Positions 48,893 through 62,157 of a stretch of 64,000 nucleotides of DNA are shown here, one piece after another. The translations under genes were made by a program, and so were the position numbers. Each line of letters starts with the position of its first letter. Position 1 is the first letter of the stretch. Origin of the DNA: Owenia fusiformis (Eukaryota; Annelida; Polychaeta; Sabellida; Oweniidae); assembly GCA_903813345.2 (NCBI GenBank), contig CAIIXF020000007.1, positions 38,610,671-38,674,670 of the forward strand. The letters run 5' to 3'. A model generated the notes under the pieces. That model was not told the origin of the DNA and searched no databases. It saw nothing but the letters and a program-made list of their open reading frames with translations.

Positions 48893-49801
48893 AGGGTGTT
48901 CAAAAAAAAACGCAACCCAAAGAAATTGCTATATCTTGGAAAATACTCATCCAATTATGTTCATATTTTCAGGAAAGAAAGAAGAGACTGTGTAGCCCCT
49001 GTTGTTAGTTAGTTGTAAAACATGATGTCTTGGACACTTGCTCAAAACACAGTTGTACTAGCAAAATACGAAAAACGCGAATGGAAAATCACTATATCTT
49101 GGAAAATACTAATTCAATTATGTTCATTTTTTCAGGAAAAGAAAGAAGAGACTATGTATGTATAGCTCCTGTTGTCACTAAGTGGTAAAACACGATGCCC
49201 TGGACACCTGTTCAAATGACAGTTGTACTACGAAAATATGAAAACGCAGTCAGAGGTGACTGCCACAGCAATAAAACCAAATAACTTTCTAACCATGGTG
49301 TTTTGGCACTTCAGATTTGGCACAAATTATCCTCATTCAATGAGTGGTGAATTTGTGGAGTTTCATCAAAATCACTCCAGGGAATTTACAGTCATGGTCA
49401 AAATGCCTTCTTAAGTCTCCCTGAACCAGGCCGTTTGACTGCGATTTGAAAGCATTTCAACCATGACAGTGAAGTCCCTGAAGTGATTTTGATTTCACTC
49501 TACAGATTTACCATACAGTGAATGAAGATGGTTTGTGCCAAAATTGAAGAGCCAAAACACTATGGTAAGGAAGTTATTTAATTTTTTTGCGGGTACAGTC
49601 ATCCCTGACTGCGTTTTTCGTATTTTCCTAGTACAACTGTCTTTTGAGCAGGTGTCCAAGGCATCATGTTTTACAACTAACTATTTATAGGAGCTATACA
49701 TACACAGTCTCCTCTTTATTTCCTGAAAATATTAACATAATTGAACCAGTATTTTTCAAGATATAGCAATTTCTTTGGGTTGCGTTTTTTTTTAACACCC
49801 T
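48893..49801. mobile_element. About 909-bp foldback element inside the satellite
   Basis: AGGGTGTTC followed by an A run and CGCAACCCAAAGAAATTGC is mirrored at the right end, AACACCCT. Both arms carry GTACAACTGT and TTTCAGGAAA-type blocks in opposite order. Frames inside are not supported. Confidence 0.8.
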
Positions 49802-50615
49802 GTACCATGGTATTTCAATGCCATGTTTCTGACTATCATTTATCATGGTATTACCATGGTATATCGTGGTTGATGGCATTTCATTATAGGATGTGACATT
49901 CAAAGATCATGGTATTATCTTAGTATTTCATTGCAATGTTCGTGACCATCATTTACTATAGTATTATCATATGGTGTATCATGGTTGATGGCATTTCATT
50001 GTTAGATGTGATAATCAAATACCATGGTATTTCAATGCCATGTTCCTGACCATCATTTACCATGGTATAACCATTGTATATCATGGTTGATGGCATTTCA
50101 TTATAGGATGTGACATTCAAAGATCATGGTATTATCTTAGTATTTCATTGCAATGTTCGTGACCATCATTTACTATAGTACTATCATATGGTGTATCATG
50201 GTTGATGGCATTTCATTGTTAGATGTGACAATCAAATACCATGGTATTTCAATGCCATGTTCCTGACCATCATTTACCATGGTATAACCATGGTATATCA
50301 TGGTTGATTGCATTTCATGGCATTTCTTTGTAAGGTGTGACAATCAAATGCCATGGTATTTCAATGCCATGTTCCTGACCATAATTTACCATGTTATATC
50401 ATGGTTGATGGCATTCCATTATAAGATGTGACAATCAAATACCATGGTATTTCATTGCCATGTTCGTGACCATCATTTACCATGGTATAACCATTGTATA
50501 TCATGGTTGATGGTATTTTATTGTACGATGTGACAATCAAATGCCATGGTCATACCATGATATTGCATTGCAATGTACCTGACCATCATTTACCATGGTA
50601 TTACCATGGTATAGA
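49802..50615. repeat. CATGG-rich satellite, right part (about 107-110 bp unit)
   Basis: GATGTGACA-type anchors recur at about 49892, 50002, 50107, 50224, 50334, 50425 and 50532. Alternate units are more alike (49892 and 50107 both read TTCAAAGATCATGG), suggesting a roughly 215-bp higher-order unit. Confidence 0.8.
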
Positions 50616-50619
50616 TTTT

Positions 50620-51240
50620 CTTTTTTGAGTTGTTAACCAGATCTCCAGTTTCAAAGTTAGTCGTGATAAGGTTACCTACATAGCTTGTGCTTTGAGTTTC
50701 AGGCACTATGTCAGTCCGAGTCCCTGGTAGCCACTGACGACTACCTCTGCTTCGATAAAACTGATGCTTTGTTTCATTAAATGTCAAAATTGCGCTTTTA
50801 GCTAGTGTTATCACCAGCATGGGTAAACCATGCGCCATTTTGAACTGTAACGAAATACAATGTCTAACAGAACTTGCAAATTGTGCGCAGAGGAAGCTAG
50901 AAGGGTAGTATCGTCTGCCACCAAAATACCTGGAATATGATACGAACCTATCTTAAGACCTGAATGTGCTTCATTTAGCTCAGTTATGAGTGCGTCAATA
51001 TAGATCAAAAAATAAATCGAACTGGTCACTCTTCCTTGTCCAACTCCCTGATAAATACTAAATTCCCGGGAAAATGAACCATTGTATAATACACATGCAG
51101 TGGTATTAGTATAACGTTCTACAATCAGTCTCCATGTTACTCCATTAATACCGAGGGAGAATATTTTCTGAAATAACCCTTTCCTCCACATTAAATTAAA
51201 ACATTTGCGATTATCAAGAAATGCCGAAAAACATAGTCAC
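50620..51240 (-). mobile_element. LINE reverse-transcriptase fragment, frameshifted
   Basis: A 126-codon frame (51191-50811) has the fingers/palm pattern of non-LTR reverse transcriptases: G-I-N-G-V-T-W-R-L-I-V-E-R-Y, then Q-G-V-G-Q-G-R-V-T-S-S-I-Y-F-L-I-Y-I-D-A-L, then L-V-A-D-D-T-T-L-L-A as the catalytic YADD-type box. The frame then shifts to 50838-50590 with a K-S-A-I-L-T-F motif. It is truncated at both ends and certainly inactive. Confidence 0.85.
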
Positions 51241-51699
51241 GTTCCTTGTAGTGAAGTCTGATTAAAAATATACTTTTTTAAATCAATCAAACTTTCCTTT
51301 GTACAATTACAATATTGAGAGACCTTAACACATTGTGTTTGTGTCATTTTGTTCCAGTGAGGTTTGGATAGATGTTTCATTTTATTCCTAACATATGCGG
51401 CCAATATATTTTTTCTAAAACAATATAGAGAAAATATGTATATTTTTTCAAATTATATTGTTAGCATTCAAAAGATGACCATTAAATTGACGAATTTTTG
51501 ATTGCTGGCTTGTGAGAAACCTGTGTTCAAAAAGTTCACAATATCGATGTCAATCCTCTGATCATGGAAATTACAAATAGCATGGCAGGTACCCTGCGTG
51601 CAGAGTCTAGTTAAACTACACTCTGCCTAGTAGAGACCATATTACAGTTTAGTAGCCCCGCCCCCACGACGGGTACCAGTGACAGTTTGGGTAAATCAC

Positions 51700-51870
51700 T
51701 TTTGACCTACGCGCTGACCTTCCACCAATCAGCGAGCTTGAAGAAACATGCGCCAAATGCGTTCTAATTAAATATGCGCATGTCATTGGTCAATTCCGGG
51801 CTCAACGATGACGTCAGAAGGAATGACCATATAAAGAACGTCGGTCAAATTTGATTGGCGCGGTGAGTTC
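51700..51870 (+). promoter_or_regulatory. TATA/CCAAT/CRE promoter-like cluster
   Basis: CCAAT (ACCAATCAG at about 51724), inverted CCAAT (CATTGGTC at about 51784), a perfect TGACGTCA (51809-51816) and ATATAAAG (about 51829-51836) occur in the order and spacing of a compact polymerase II promoter. The sequence downstream (51976-52140) is a dispersed repeat, so this is probably a transposon promoter. Confidence 0.45.
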
Positions 51871-51975
51871 ACAGGTTTATTTTAGTTTGAAAGAGTGAAG
51901 ACGAAGCTCTCTTTTAAGAAGTGAAGTCAAACGAATGCAAAGGGTACATGGCAGGTGTCACATATTACGCATCCA

Positions 51976-52166
51976 CCATGGATTCGATTTGTGAGAATTG
52001 ACACTATAATTTGCAATACATTGTTTATTCAAACGAGTAATCATGGACAGCTGAGTGAGCATCTACAATGGTTCCGTTAAATTTGCCAAACTATACGGAA
52101 AATGAGAAAACAACAGCGCTCGAGATTAAAGAAAATATCAAAGATTATAATTTTATTGTAGAAAAG
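51976..52166 (+). other. Dispersed repeat with short first-exon-like frame
   Basis: It matches the split copy at 26466-26565 and 28374-28430. An ATG at about 52068 opens M-V-P-L-N-L-P-N-Y-T-E-N-E-K-T-T and ends at a donor-like G|GTAAAA near 52166. A second frame (M-R-K-Q-Q-R) also runs through it, and the two copies do not clearly favour either. I cannot name the element. Confidence 0.35.
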
Positions 52167-53509
52167 GTAAAATATTCAAATTTCATGAGAAAATATCAAA
52201 AATCATTTAACTGAGAGCATTTTTTTCGTGAACTTATTGCACGAAATGGCACATGTCGGAGAAAAATTGAAAAGATTAATAGCCAATAGCTGTAGATAAT
52301 ATTCTAGTACTCATAAAATAACATTCAGTCTCAAATGATGTGGGATTGCCTAGTTCCAAAAATATTGGCCTTTGAATTTTGGAAAATCTTTATTTGTAGC
52401 CATTATAAATTGAACCGCTATAATTATGGCTTCACTAAAGTGTTATTTTCTTTAAAGATCCACTAATGATATTTTCTTTTATTGTAGTTAATATACATGT
52501 ATTCTAGGAATATCAGCTTTATTATTCTAGAACTGTTCTGCAGGGGGTCTTTTGAAGATTGATAAATTAACATGGAGCTCAATTAAAAGAGGAAAATTTT
52601 CGAGGCCTGCTATCATCAACTGGGAGGACTTTTCAACACAACTTCGTTAGATATCAAAAATATATGTACTAATGATACTTCGGTCAAAAATGGCGCTTTA
52701 TATATAAGATCTGCAATTGGACAGCTAATAACTGACTCTACTATATTAAATTTCCACTAACTGATTAATTCGTAACATACACGTTGTCCAAAATATTTTC
52801 CAGACATAGTACAGTAATGTCTTCTGAAATGACCTGCCTTCTTTATTGAACATTTATAATCCAAAACTTTCAAAATAATAAATATTGAAGGATTCACAGG
52901 ATTTGTTGGTGATAGGTGAAAAGCTTAGATTGAGAAACCGTTTCAACATTCTGCATGTTATGTTCATTTAATATACGTAACTCATAGAATGGCATTCTGA
53001 TTTTTCAGAGTCCCTCTTTACCTAACGCTTTTGAGAGACAAAAGGATAGTAAAGGCTGTGGATCCCACAATGATAGAATGGTGTTAGGCAGATATACTAA
53101 CGAATACTTATTTTGAGTGATCTTTCTGTATTTGTGTACAACTTACCGCACGAACACAATATGAGTGACCCGCTCTGAAACTATTACAATACATCTGAGC
53201 ATGCGTTCAATGACTTTTGGCTGAACACACCTATGGGCAGTATTATTAATTCCACGTGTATTACAAATTAAATGATTCTATATCAATGTATATCATTCTT
53301 TATTCGAAAGCCTTTGAAGGCATTCCTGACTGTAAGGCCTCGTGCAAAGTTTGAACAAAAAGTCATTCAAAAACCACTTTTTCAAATTATTAAATTGAAA
53401 GGTTTTACATTTTATATGCTCTTAGTGCAAGACTACAATATAAGCCATGGTGGTTAAAACGTAATATGGGGCCTTAAAACAGGGACTTCTTAATCCTGTG
53501 GCCGAGCCG
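52167..53509. other. Spacer, no supported gene
   Basis: AT-rich. About 52250-52340 matches 43135-43230 in the 3.3 kb insertion. No exon or RNA gene is visible. Confidence 0.45.
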
Positions 53510-54118
53510 AAAAAATTATACTATCACGCCGCGGTATCCAAACTGCGCGCATACTGGCATACTATGAGCTGCGCGCATATCAACATTGCATCATACAAGT
53601 GTTTTCAAACGTCATTTTAAGACATTTATTCTACATTGTTTTATAGTTACATACGTCCATTTGGTGGCGATTACATGATTCTACCATGTGATAGCGAAAG
53701 TTATGTCTAGATGAACGTACATGTAGGTTTTAAAATATAAGCAGGTTAATAAAATATTGTCATCGGTTTTTCGATAATTACCGACACATATTGAGGCCCG
53801 GGTATAGTCACAATAAAAAAATTCTTCTTCAATGCAATGTATACATGTATACACCATGCATTACCAACTCAGTACACTGGGGGACTTTTCAAACATTTTT
53901 TAACGTATTCCTAGGCCTCAGGACACATAAGTTAAGATGTCGCACTTTTCACAGAAATAGAAAATACTATATTACTTAAACTACTAGTATATGCAGCAAT
54001 CCTGAATCTTTCAATATATGCAAACACAAGGGCTGACTAAACAGTTTGTCAGGGTTTCAAATTGCGTGCATAGTATGTACGCAGTTTGGATACCGCACCG
54101 TGACTATGCTATTAGCCT
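53510..54118. mobile_element. About 600-bp inverted-repeat element
   Basis: GCGGTATCCAAACTGCG near 53530 is mirrored by CGCAGTTTGGATACCGC near 54080. The match extends unevenly outward to CACGCC- and GACTATG-type sequence. No coding is apparent. Confidence 0.65.
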
Positions 54119-54852
54119 ATAGATACTAATCTGGCTAATAACTTTTGGTTAGGTAGTTAGGTCTGATAAGATATAAAAAAATCAGGACAATATTCCTTGC
54201 AGAGTGGGGACAATTTTCTCTTTCACTGTGAGGCTCCCAATCTGAACTCTCAACACAATATTGATATATATATTATTATAAACATTTGTTTATTTGCTCT
54301 TGAATGTACAGTATTTACATTATATACAATTATATACAAAATTGGCATTGTAAAAAGCTAGAGTCAGCTGTGAAACTGATAAGGCTTGAAAAATTGACAT
54401 ATTTATTGCATAATGATTTTAATGACAACTAGAAACACAGTCACAAAAACACTGACATTGTAAAAGTGAAATACATGTGGTAAGTGCATAAATATAATAT
54501 TTTTAATGCAGTAGTCTCAGCAGTGTTTGAAATTATAATGCTTTTTATGTTTAAAATTGAACATTAGGAACATTTTTACATTTTTTTACACAAGTGTAAT
54601 TAATACTGAAGATAAATAATGACATTCACTATTTTTTAATTCAAATGTAAATGTAAAATAGTTACAACAAATATTACAATATCAATGGAAATTATTCCTA
54701 GTAAATTCATATAAAAATGTATTCTATATACAAACAACTGACACAACATAATTGGCATGGGAATAGAATTTATGAAATAATCCAAATATTTAAGGCAATA
54801 AAAGTGTAATACTTTATAATTATTTGCATATTGCATCTTGTTGAAGTGCAAA
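54119..54852. other. Spacer left of the minisatellite
   Basis: Very AT-rich. An 85-codon minus frame (54893-54636) overlaps the minisatellite and is not supported. Confidence 0.45.
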
Positions 54853-55838
54853 TGAGTATTCAATTGGAGAGTATTCAACCCAAGAATATTCAATTAGAGA
54901 GTATTCAACCCAAGAATATTCAATTAGAGAGTATTCAACCCCAGAATATTCAATTAGAGAGTATTCAACCCAAGAATATTCAATTAGAGAGTATTCAACC
55001 CAAGAGTATTCAATTAGAGAGTATTCAACCCAAGAATATTCAATAAGAGAGTATTCAACCCCAGAATATTCAATTAGAGAGTATTCAACCCAAGAATATT
55101 CAATTAGAGAGTATTCAACCCAAGAATATTCAATTAGAGAGTATTCAACCCCAGAATATTCAATTAGAGAGTATTCAACCCAAGAATATTCAATTAGAGA
55201 GTATTCAACCCAAGAATATTCAATTAGAGAGTATTCAACCCCAGAATATTCAATTAGAGAGTATTCAACCCAAGAATATTCAATTAGAGAGTATTCAACC
55301 CAAGAATATTCAATTAGAGAGTATTCAACCCAAGAATATTCAATTAGAGAGTATTCAACCCAAGAATATTCAATGAGAGAGTATTCAACCCAAGAATATT
55401 CAATTAGAGAGTATTCAACCCAAGAAAATTCAATTAGAGAGTATTCAACCCAAGAATATTCAATTAGAGAGTATTCAACCCAAGAATATTCAATTAGAGA
55501 GTATTCAACCTAAGAGTATTCAATTAGAGAGTATTCAACCCAAGAATAATCAATTAGAGAGTATTCAACCCAAGAGTATTCAATTAGAGAGTATTCAACC
55601 CAAGAGTATTCAATTAGAGAGTATTCAACCCAAGAGTATTCAGTTAGAGAGTGTTCAACCCAAGAATATTCAATTAGAGAGTATTCAACCCAAGAAAATT
55701 CAATTAGAGAGTATTCAACCCAAGAGCATTCAATTAGAGAGTATTCAACCCAAGAGTATTCAATTAGAGAGTATTCAACCCAAGAGTATTCAATTATAGA
55801 GTATTCAACCCAAGAAAATTCAATTAGAGAGTATTTGA
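54853..55838. repeat. 30-bp minisatellite downstream of EFHB
   Basis: About 33 copies of the same 15+15 dimer found at 1-473, with A/G variation at GAATATT/GAGTATT and occasional CCCCAG variants. It lies about 400 bp downstream of the EFHB stop codon. The right edge and flank match the left copy. Confidence 0.97.
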
Positions 55839-56238
55839 TTCAGCAGTTACATTATGTAGTTGAGTTATAACGCTAGTTACCAAATGGCTGAAACACAGAT
55901 AAACATTAGTGTTTTAGAAACATACTAAGATCAGTGTTTTCCAAAAATTGCTAACAGGCTAATGTTGTTCTTATATAGATCTCTCCAGAAAAATAATCAA
56001 GATTTAAATGTCAGTTTTGAAGTATTTTAAGTTTTGACGTATTCCAATTTATCATCAACTGTTAATGAGTATTACATGTATGTTTTCTACCCCAAAAGTT
56101 TTGGAAATATATATGTATTCCAGTTTTTATCCATTCTTCACCTTAAGGCTGTAGTGTTTTTAGACATGTTTGTTTACTTGACATAGTTACATGTATCCTT
56201 ATCTAACGCCAATATAAATTTCCCAGGGTTCACTATGC

Positions 56239-59200
56239 TTATTCGACAATAATCCGTCCTGCCTCGTTCTGATCAAGAACACTGCGGAAAAGTTCAATGC
56301 TAACTTGTCCCCGAGGGTCAAATGATGCGGCTTGGTCATATATTTTATCAAAGTCATCAAGAGTCATGTGGACACCAATGTTAGTGAATACTTGTCGGAT
56401 CTGAAATTAAAAAATTAAAGTAAGTTAAGACACCAAGAGCAATTACATATTTTGGCACATTACAATCAATAATGTTTTATTACAATCAGCTCATAAATAT
56501 GGCAACAAATAATTTGACATAATAGTTTGACATTCTTTGTGACAGAGAGAATAGACAAAACTCTTGTGACTTTGTATATGAAGTTTAAGAATAAATACAG
56601 GATTAAAAAACAATGATTAATTTCTCGCCTCCATATATGAGTGTTTTAGACAATGTGGAATAAAATAAAAAATAAATTCATGAGTACACACCTCTTCTTT
56701 TGGTCTAGCTCTAAGGAAGTCTTTCTCTGAAAGACCCCTAGTACTAAAGATGGATGGGTTAACCAGACCAAAGGCATCAGATTCATCACCATAATTTGTT
56801 CTATCACAAACACGTCGGATTCTTGGCGCTGCCTTATCTGTGCGAATTGTGGGTACTCCATATGTTCTATAGTCTTTTGTTGAAATACCGCCCACTGTAG
56901 CATTAATCAAAGATGCACTTGTTCTATGGTCAACCATTGCAGCGTCAATTTGCTTTTGAATCCTTCTTGGGGTTGATTCACGACTGGTCGGTGATTTAGC
57001 AACTAGATCTTTTTCTTTTACTAATTTTGGAGTTCCTGGATGTGACTGAATAACTTCAGGCTGACCAGTTGGCATTTTGTCCTTCCAGTTTAGGAAATTA
57101 GAGAATTCTATGTAGTTGATGTAACCGTCGCGATCGACGTCACAATAGTCCATAAGTTGCTCAAGTAGAACTGCATCAACTGGTAGATTGAACTGCACAC
57201 ATACTTCACGCAATTCATTGATGTCCACTTTACCAGAACCATTCTGGAAATGAATTTGTAAAATTAACATCATATAATAATAATAAAGTAATCCATCAAC
57301 AGATGAAACAGAATTATTTTGTGCCGGTGTGGTCCATTGATATCAATAATAATTGGTCACTTCAAGTTGTTAAGCTGGTAGGATGTGAAACAATTAGTTA
57401 ATAATCGGGGAGTACTATGATCATTTAAGAGCAAATTATTCAATTTTAGTAATCGCAATCACTGTCTAAACTGATACAAAAGCCACTGATAAAATATTCT
57501 AAATTCTGATTTTTGAAGAGTATACATGTATTTTCAAAATCAATCAATCGAGTTCAGTAAATACATTTCAAGGTGGTCTCAAATGATTACACAGGTGGCT
57601 ATGATTGAAACTATGAAATATCAACTGGGGCTCTTAATGATCAATTATTTCCAGTGATCTCCCCAGCATTAAAGCAAGTGGGCGCAGCACCCACCTGAGA
57701 TTTTGAAAATAGACTTGCACCCACCTGAAAATCTAATTGCACCCACTTGAAAATGAGAAAAATTATGGAAAAAGGACATATTTTGACCAATTTTGGTCTG
57801 AATTGTGAAAATAAGAATTTTGCACCCACCTGAGAAAAAATCCTGGGGAGATCACTGATTTCAATGTAAAATTATGTCTTCTCCCAGTGAATTTATCAAG
57901 CATGTTCTTACCAGTTTAATGTAACACATTTATTTAGTTCTTACCTTATCGTAGTGTTGGAATGCATGCAGTAAATCATGAAAATTGTGGTAGTTGGCCT
58001 TCTTGAGATGTTGTCTAATTGCAGCTAAAACCCCCCTGGTTCTTTCCTTCCCCCTCAGGTAATTGGTCGGGGACCTAGCATGCATCAGATCTCCTGCCCC
58101 ATACTCATCAGGCTTCACCATGATGCCAAATGTGTGGTCAGGTCCTACTTTAAGAGTATCTTTTATCCTGGAAGAAATAGTATAATACATATAAAATATA
58201 TAATGAAATTACATGTATAATTTGACAATGAAATACATGCATAATTTTAGATTAAAATGCATGTATAACTTAACTACTAGTAACTTAGAAATGTATGTAT
58301 AATTTAAAACTGAAATAGATGCATAGTTGAATTGCATGTATATTAACAAAATTGTAATAAAATCGTAACATTAGAAATATTAGTTCATTTTGGGTTCATT
58401 TTCAGATTTATGAAAAATTTGCATAAATCAAGTAATTTTAGATCACGTAGGGAATGTAAATGCACTTACGGGTCGTGTACTTTTCCAAGTTGAGGTTGTG
58501 TCCTTTCCCGGAAATCATCAACTCTCTTGTTGACAACCTGTGCAGCTTTCTCTGTGTTGGTGTCATGCAACCACTTCAGCGTATCTCTGACATGTCTTCC
58601 ATCATTATCGTGAGGAGTTGGGACTCCAAATTTATCAGTGCTACAGTAATCCGGGGAGACATAATTTCTATTAAGTGCCTCAGAGACTTTAAATGCGTGG
58701 TGAGTTTTTCTATAGAGGTCTCGTCCTTCTTCTCCTTCTGCTTGGACTACATTGTATGACTTGTTTGGACTCACAAGTTCCCCAGCTGTGATATCTGGAA
58801 AAATAAAAACTTTTAATTATTCTCTTATTCTAGGCTGACTACATTTATAGTGATTGGCAGCCAACGTCAGGTTATTCAAAGTATCGGCTTAAACACTAAT
58901 CTGTCATCACACAGTTTATTAAAGGTGCAATAATTAGTGCAGAGGGGTCATTCAACGACCATGGGCATGGACCAGTGTCAAAATATGTTTAAGTTTGGAT
59001 ATTTCATCAAGACTAACATCTATTTTTATTATCTACAAAGAAACCCCCTAGATAAACATTATTTTAGCTGATATTCCTCTTGAAACATGGTGGATCTTAA
59101 AAATATAAAAGTGGAAGTCTCCTTTTTGAAGCTTTGAACTGAATTTACACTTCTTAATGCTGAAATTGATAATTTATCCATACATTTTAAGAAAATAGGT

Positions 59201-60731
59201 ATGTCAAAGAAGATGTTAAACCAAATGTTGCCTTGATAGCTCAGAAAAAATGAAAAAACTTTTCTATTTTCTCTACAGTCATTATTGCCCCTTTAAGCTA
59301 ACATGTTATATTGTATTGTAATTTCCTACACTGTTTTTGATTGTTTACCTTTTTCTGTTTGTATTCCAAATGTGAATGACTGGGGATCCAGATCTGTTGG
59401 GAGTCTTTCTCGTTGATTGTGAGACGAGCCCAGTGGTCCTCTAGCATGGCTTGCATATAAAGATTCTTTCTTCTCGTTAACCTTTTGTTTGAATCTTGTT
59501 TTGGGGTCAGGATTTACTAACTCTCCAGCAAACATAGATGGTTTTGTATTAACACCATGGCGCATTTCTTTTGCCCATTGGAGATGTGGGTCATGAGCTT
59601 TACCATAAAATACTGTAATTTTGCCTGCCTCTGGACGTAAGGTATCACGGAATCTTCTGATAGCCTCGGGTGAGGTTGGCCTTTTGTCTGGAGGTTTCAA
59701 ACAGTTTTGTGCAGATTCTCCCGTAGCTGTGAGTTTACCAGCCTGAAAGAACAAACCAGCAATTCAATCTCAAAGCCAAATGAATAATTGAAAGTAAATA
59801 TTTAATGGTGAGGTTGACAAAGCATGAGTAGCTAGGCCTAATTATACAATATCATATTATTCACTGTACAACTATAGACTAACATTGCAAAATATTGATT
59901 TCTCAGTGTTCATGTAATCTACAACAAAGTCAAATTAACACAGATTCTTTTTTATTACATTTGCTATAATCTTAGTTTAATCAATAAGTCTATGTTTGAC
60001 ATTTTGTTTGACATCAATTTATACCTTTTACCCTCAATTGATTAGTTGGTGAGAAAGTGTACTGTTTCATAAAAACAAATTGTCAACTAGCTCTATCCTA
60101 GCCTCCGTCATAAAGAAAAGTTTCCATATTCATTGTCAATGTTTAGCTTTTGTAGATACATATTTGAAATCTGTCCAGCTGCCTTTCTGAGGCAAAACAT
60201 GATTCTGCTATGCAGTAGCATGGGGTTTCAACTCATTGAAGGCCCATGGCAGTAGGCCAAGGAAAGAGTACTGTTGAGCTTATAGCCTACAGTTTGGAAC
60301 ATAAATAAATGACAGGTGGATTTTATATCACCATTTCCTAACCATGGTCGTCTGAAAGCCCATAGTTTCCAATATTGTCTAGATACATACATGTATCCCC
60401 TAAAATTTGTATATTTTACATTTTATACAATCTCATCCACTGATGTATGGCCTCTTGAAAATTCTCTTATTTTAACATGAAAAATCCTCACTTCAGCCAT
60501 GGGCTTTCAACTAGTTGAAAGCCCATGCTTCAGCAAATCCACCTGTCATTTATTTATGTTCCAAACTGTGGAACATCAATATTGAGCTCAAAAGTAGTTT
60601 TCCCTAGGTCTGTGAGGAGTACTTACAGCTTTCAATTCTGGTCTCCTGTCTTTGTATTTTCCATCATAAATTGTCCCAACATTTATTTCTGGCAACCTCA
60701 CAGCACTGCTCCTGGCAGTTTCAGCACTCAT
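56239..60731 (-). CDS. EFHB: EF-hand domain-containing protein EFHB (CFAP21)
   Basis: Six exons join in phase: 60731-60627, 59742-59349, 58794-58470, 58167-57945, 57243-56692, 56400-56239 (stop 56241-56239), about 586 residues. EFHB/CFAP21 is a microtubule inner protein of ciliary doublets. The N-terminal two thirds contain P-L-G-S-S-H-x-Q-R and F-x-F-G-I repeats typical of the family. EF-hand 1 (D348-E359, D-K-N-G-S-G-K-V-D-I-N-E) is split by the intron after K349. EF-hand 2 (D384-E395, D-V-D-R-D-G-Y-I-N-Y-I-E) is canonical. A third, degenerate hand lies near the C-terminus (F-D-P-R-G-Q-V-S-I). It is shorter than vertebrate orthologues. The start M-S-A-E-T-A-R has no in-frame ATG just upstream. 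A half X-box lies about 180 bp upstream. Confidence 0.93.
57652..57857. mobile_element. 206-bp MITE in EFHB intron 4, right copy only
   Basis: Ends CAGTGATCTCCCCAG and CTGGGGAGATCACTG are perfect inverse copies. ATTTC flanks both sides (57647-57651 and 57858-57862). The left EFHB copy has the empty site with one ACTTC. The body is rich in TGCACCCACCTGA-type repeats. Confidence 0.92.
60255..60612. repeat. Inverted repeat in EFHB intron 1
   Basis: CAGTTTGGAACATAAATAAA (from about 60291) is mirrored at about 60544-60572, together with flanking GGTGGATT. Short GAAAGCCCATG palindromes lie between and beside the arms. The right arm ends just before exon 1. Confidence 0.75.
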
Positions 60732-60902
60732 TTTGTTGCTTTCTAAACTTTTGGTGTATAAAACTTTTTAAAAAGTTTCCAAAGTGTCACTTGGATATCA
60801 AATTAAATTATAATTTAACAGGAGAACTTATTCCTTGCCACTTGCCTCTCTATTTACGATTATTGTACATCTCCAAAAGTAATCACACTGCCGAATTTGT
60901 TT

Positions 60903-60920
60903 GACTGCTCATGGCAACCG
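60903..60920 (-). promoter_or_regulatory. Half X-box (RFX-type) upstream of EFHB
   Basis: On the EFHB strand the sequence GGTTGCCATGAG lies about 180 bp upstream of the start codon. GTTGCCAT is the conserved half of the RFX X-box used by ciliary genes; the second half is poor. Confidence 0.4.
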
Positions 60921-61235
60921 GGTCAAAGGTCAAGTACAGAAATAAATAGGAAATGTAAATGTATATTTGGGACAACACTCTGAGTCGAAAATTGTTGTGT
61001 CTCATTTTATTCAATAAAAGTTTATTATTTATTTGACAAAAATGTAAAATATCCGTAAAAGAATTATAATTGTGGACAAACTGATATTTATTAGAATATA
61101 TGAGACTAGCAGTGTACTTCCGGGTGACGTCATTTTTCTTCGGGGGTCACAATTTTGGATTCACGGAAAAGCCGTATCACATAGTAGTAAATAGTACACA
61201 TTTTTTTAGAAATCATGAAAAAGACGATATTTGCA

Positions 61236-61848
61236 CACAATTTGAGGAGTTAACAGCTACATTATACGATTTCTCTATAAAATATTGTTTTTAATTACTG
61301 GATTCCCCTAAAATGTGCATTGTGATTTTGCGCAACAATGTCAGCTCATAAAAGTAGTCCCACATAGAAAATTTGAGAGGGTGGAACGACATAAAATTAC
61401 GAACTTTTATATTTCATCTAATTGTTACGTTATTTGCAAATAGTCCGATATACAGTTGTTGTTCAGACATAGTTCAGTAAGTACTCTTAGTAAAAATATC
61501 ATTTTTGCATGCATTTACTGTTTAGAAACAACTGAACTGCGTCCAAAAAGTTAATATTTTTATAAAAAATGGCTGCCAAGAAAGATTATAAAATATTTCA
61601 AACATATGGATAAAATGGATGTATTATGAATTTTATGGTCGAAGCAGGGAAAATAAGGACGTAACCTTAGAACCATAACTTATTTTGATCATTTAGACAC
61701 CTGATATAGCCAGGAATGTTGATTATATATCTTCAAATATCTCTACTTTTGGCATGTGTCATTCTTGCAAAAATAAAAACAATGCACTTCCTGCATATTT
61801 CCTCAGCCAAAACAGCTGATTTTTAGCAGAGTTTGCCCCTGAGGACAT
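61236..61848. repeat. About 610-bp dispersed repeat, copy B
   Basis: Matches 22704-23313 along its whole length in the same orientation. Here no Penelope fragment is attached, which shows that the junction at 22704 is secondary. Confidence 0.85.
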
Positions 61849-62157
61849 ATATAGTGTGAAGCATATCAGTGCTTTGAGATTCATGATAATGACTGGAACA
61901 TATTCATGTACACAAAATCAGAGTATTTGGTTAGAAAGCTAAGTCCATTGACAGTAGTCATATAAATCTGACCCTCGTATGATGTTATTTGTTGTTATTT
62001 TTTCTGATTTGGATATTTATTTTTTCTTATTTTCTTGCATACTAGGGTCATACACACTCCGCGCATCTAAATTGCGGGAAATGCTTTCCTGGCCTGTCTA
62101 CCAAACCAAATTCACACAAATGATAAATAAATTTCTTTGCTTCAACTATAAAGTATT

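Noticed and set aside
54831-55046. 71-residue repetitive reading frame
   Set aside because: It is the translation of the 30-bp minisatellite; frame openness follows from the unit length.
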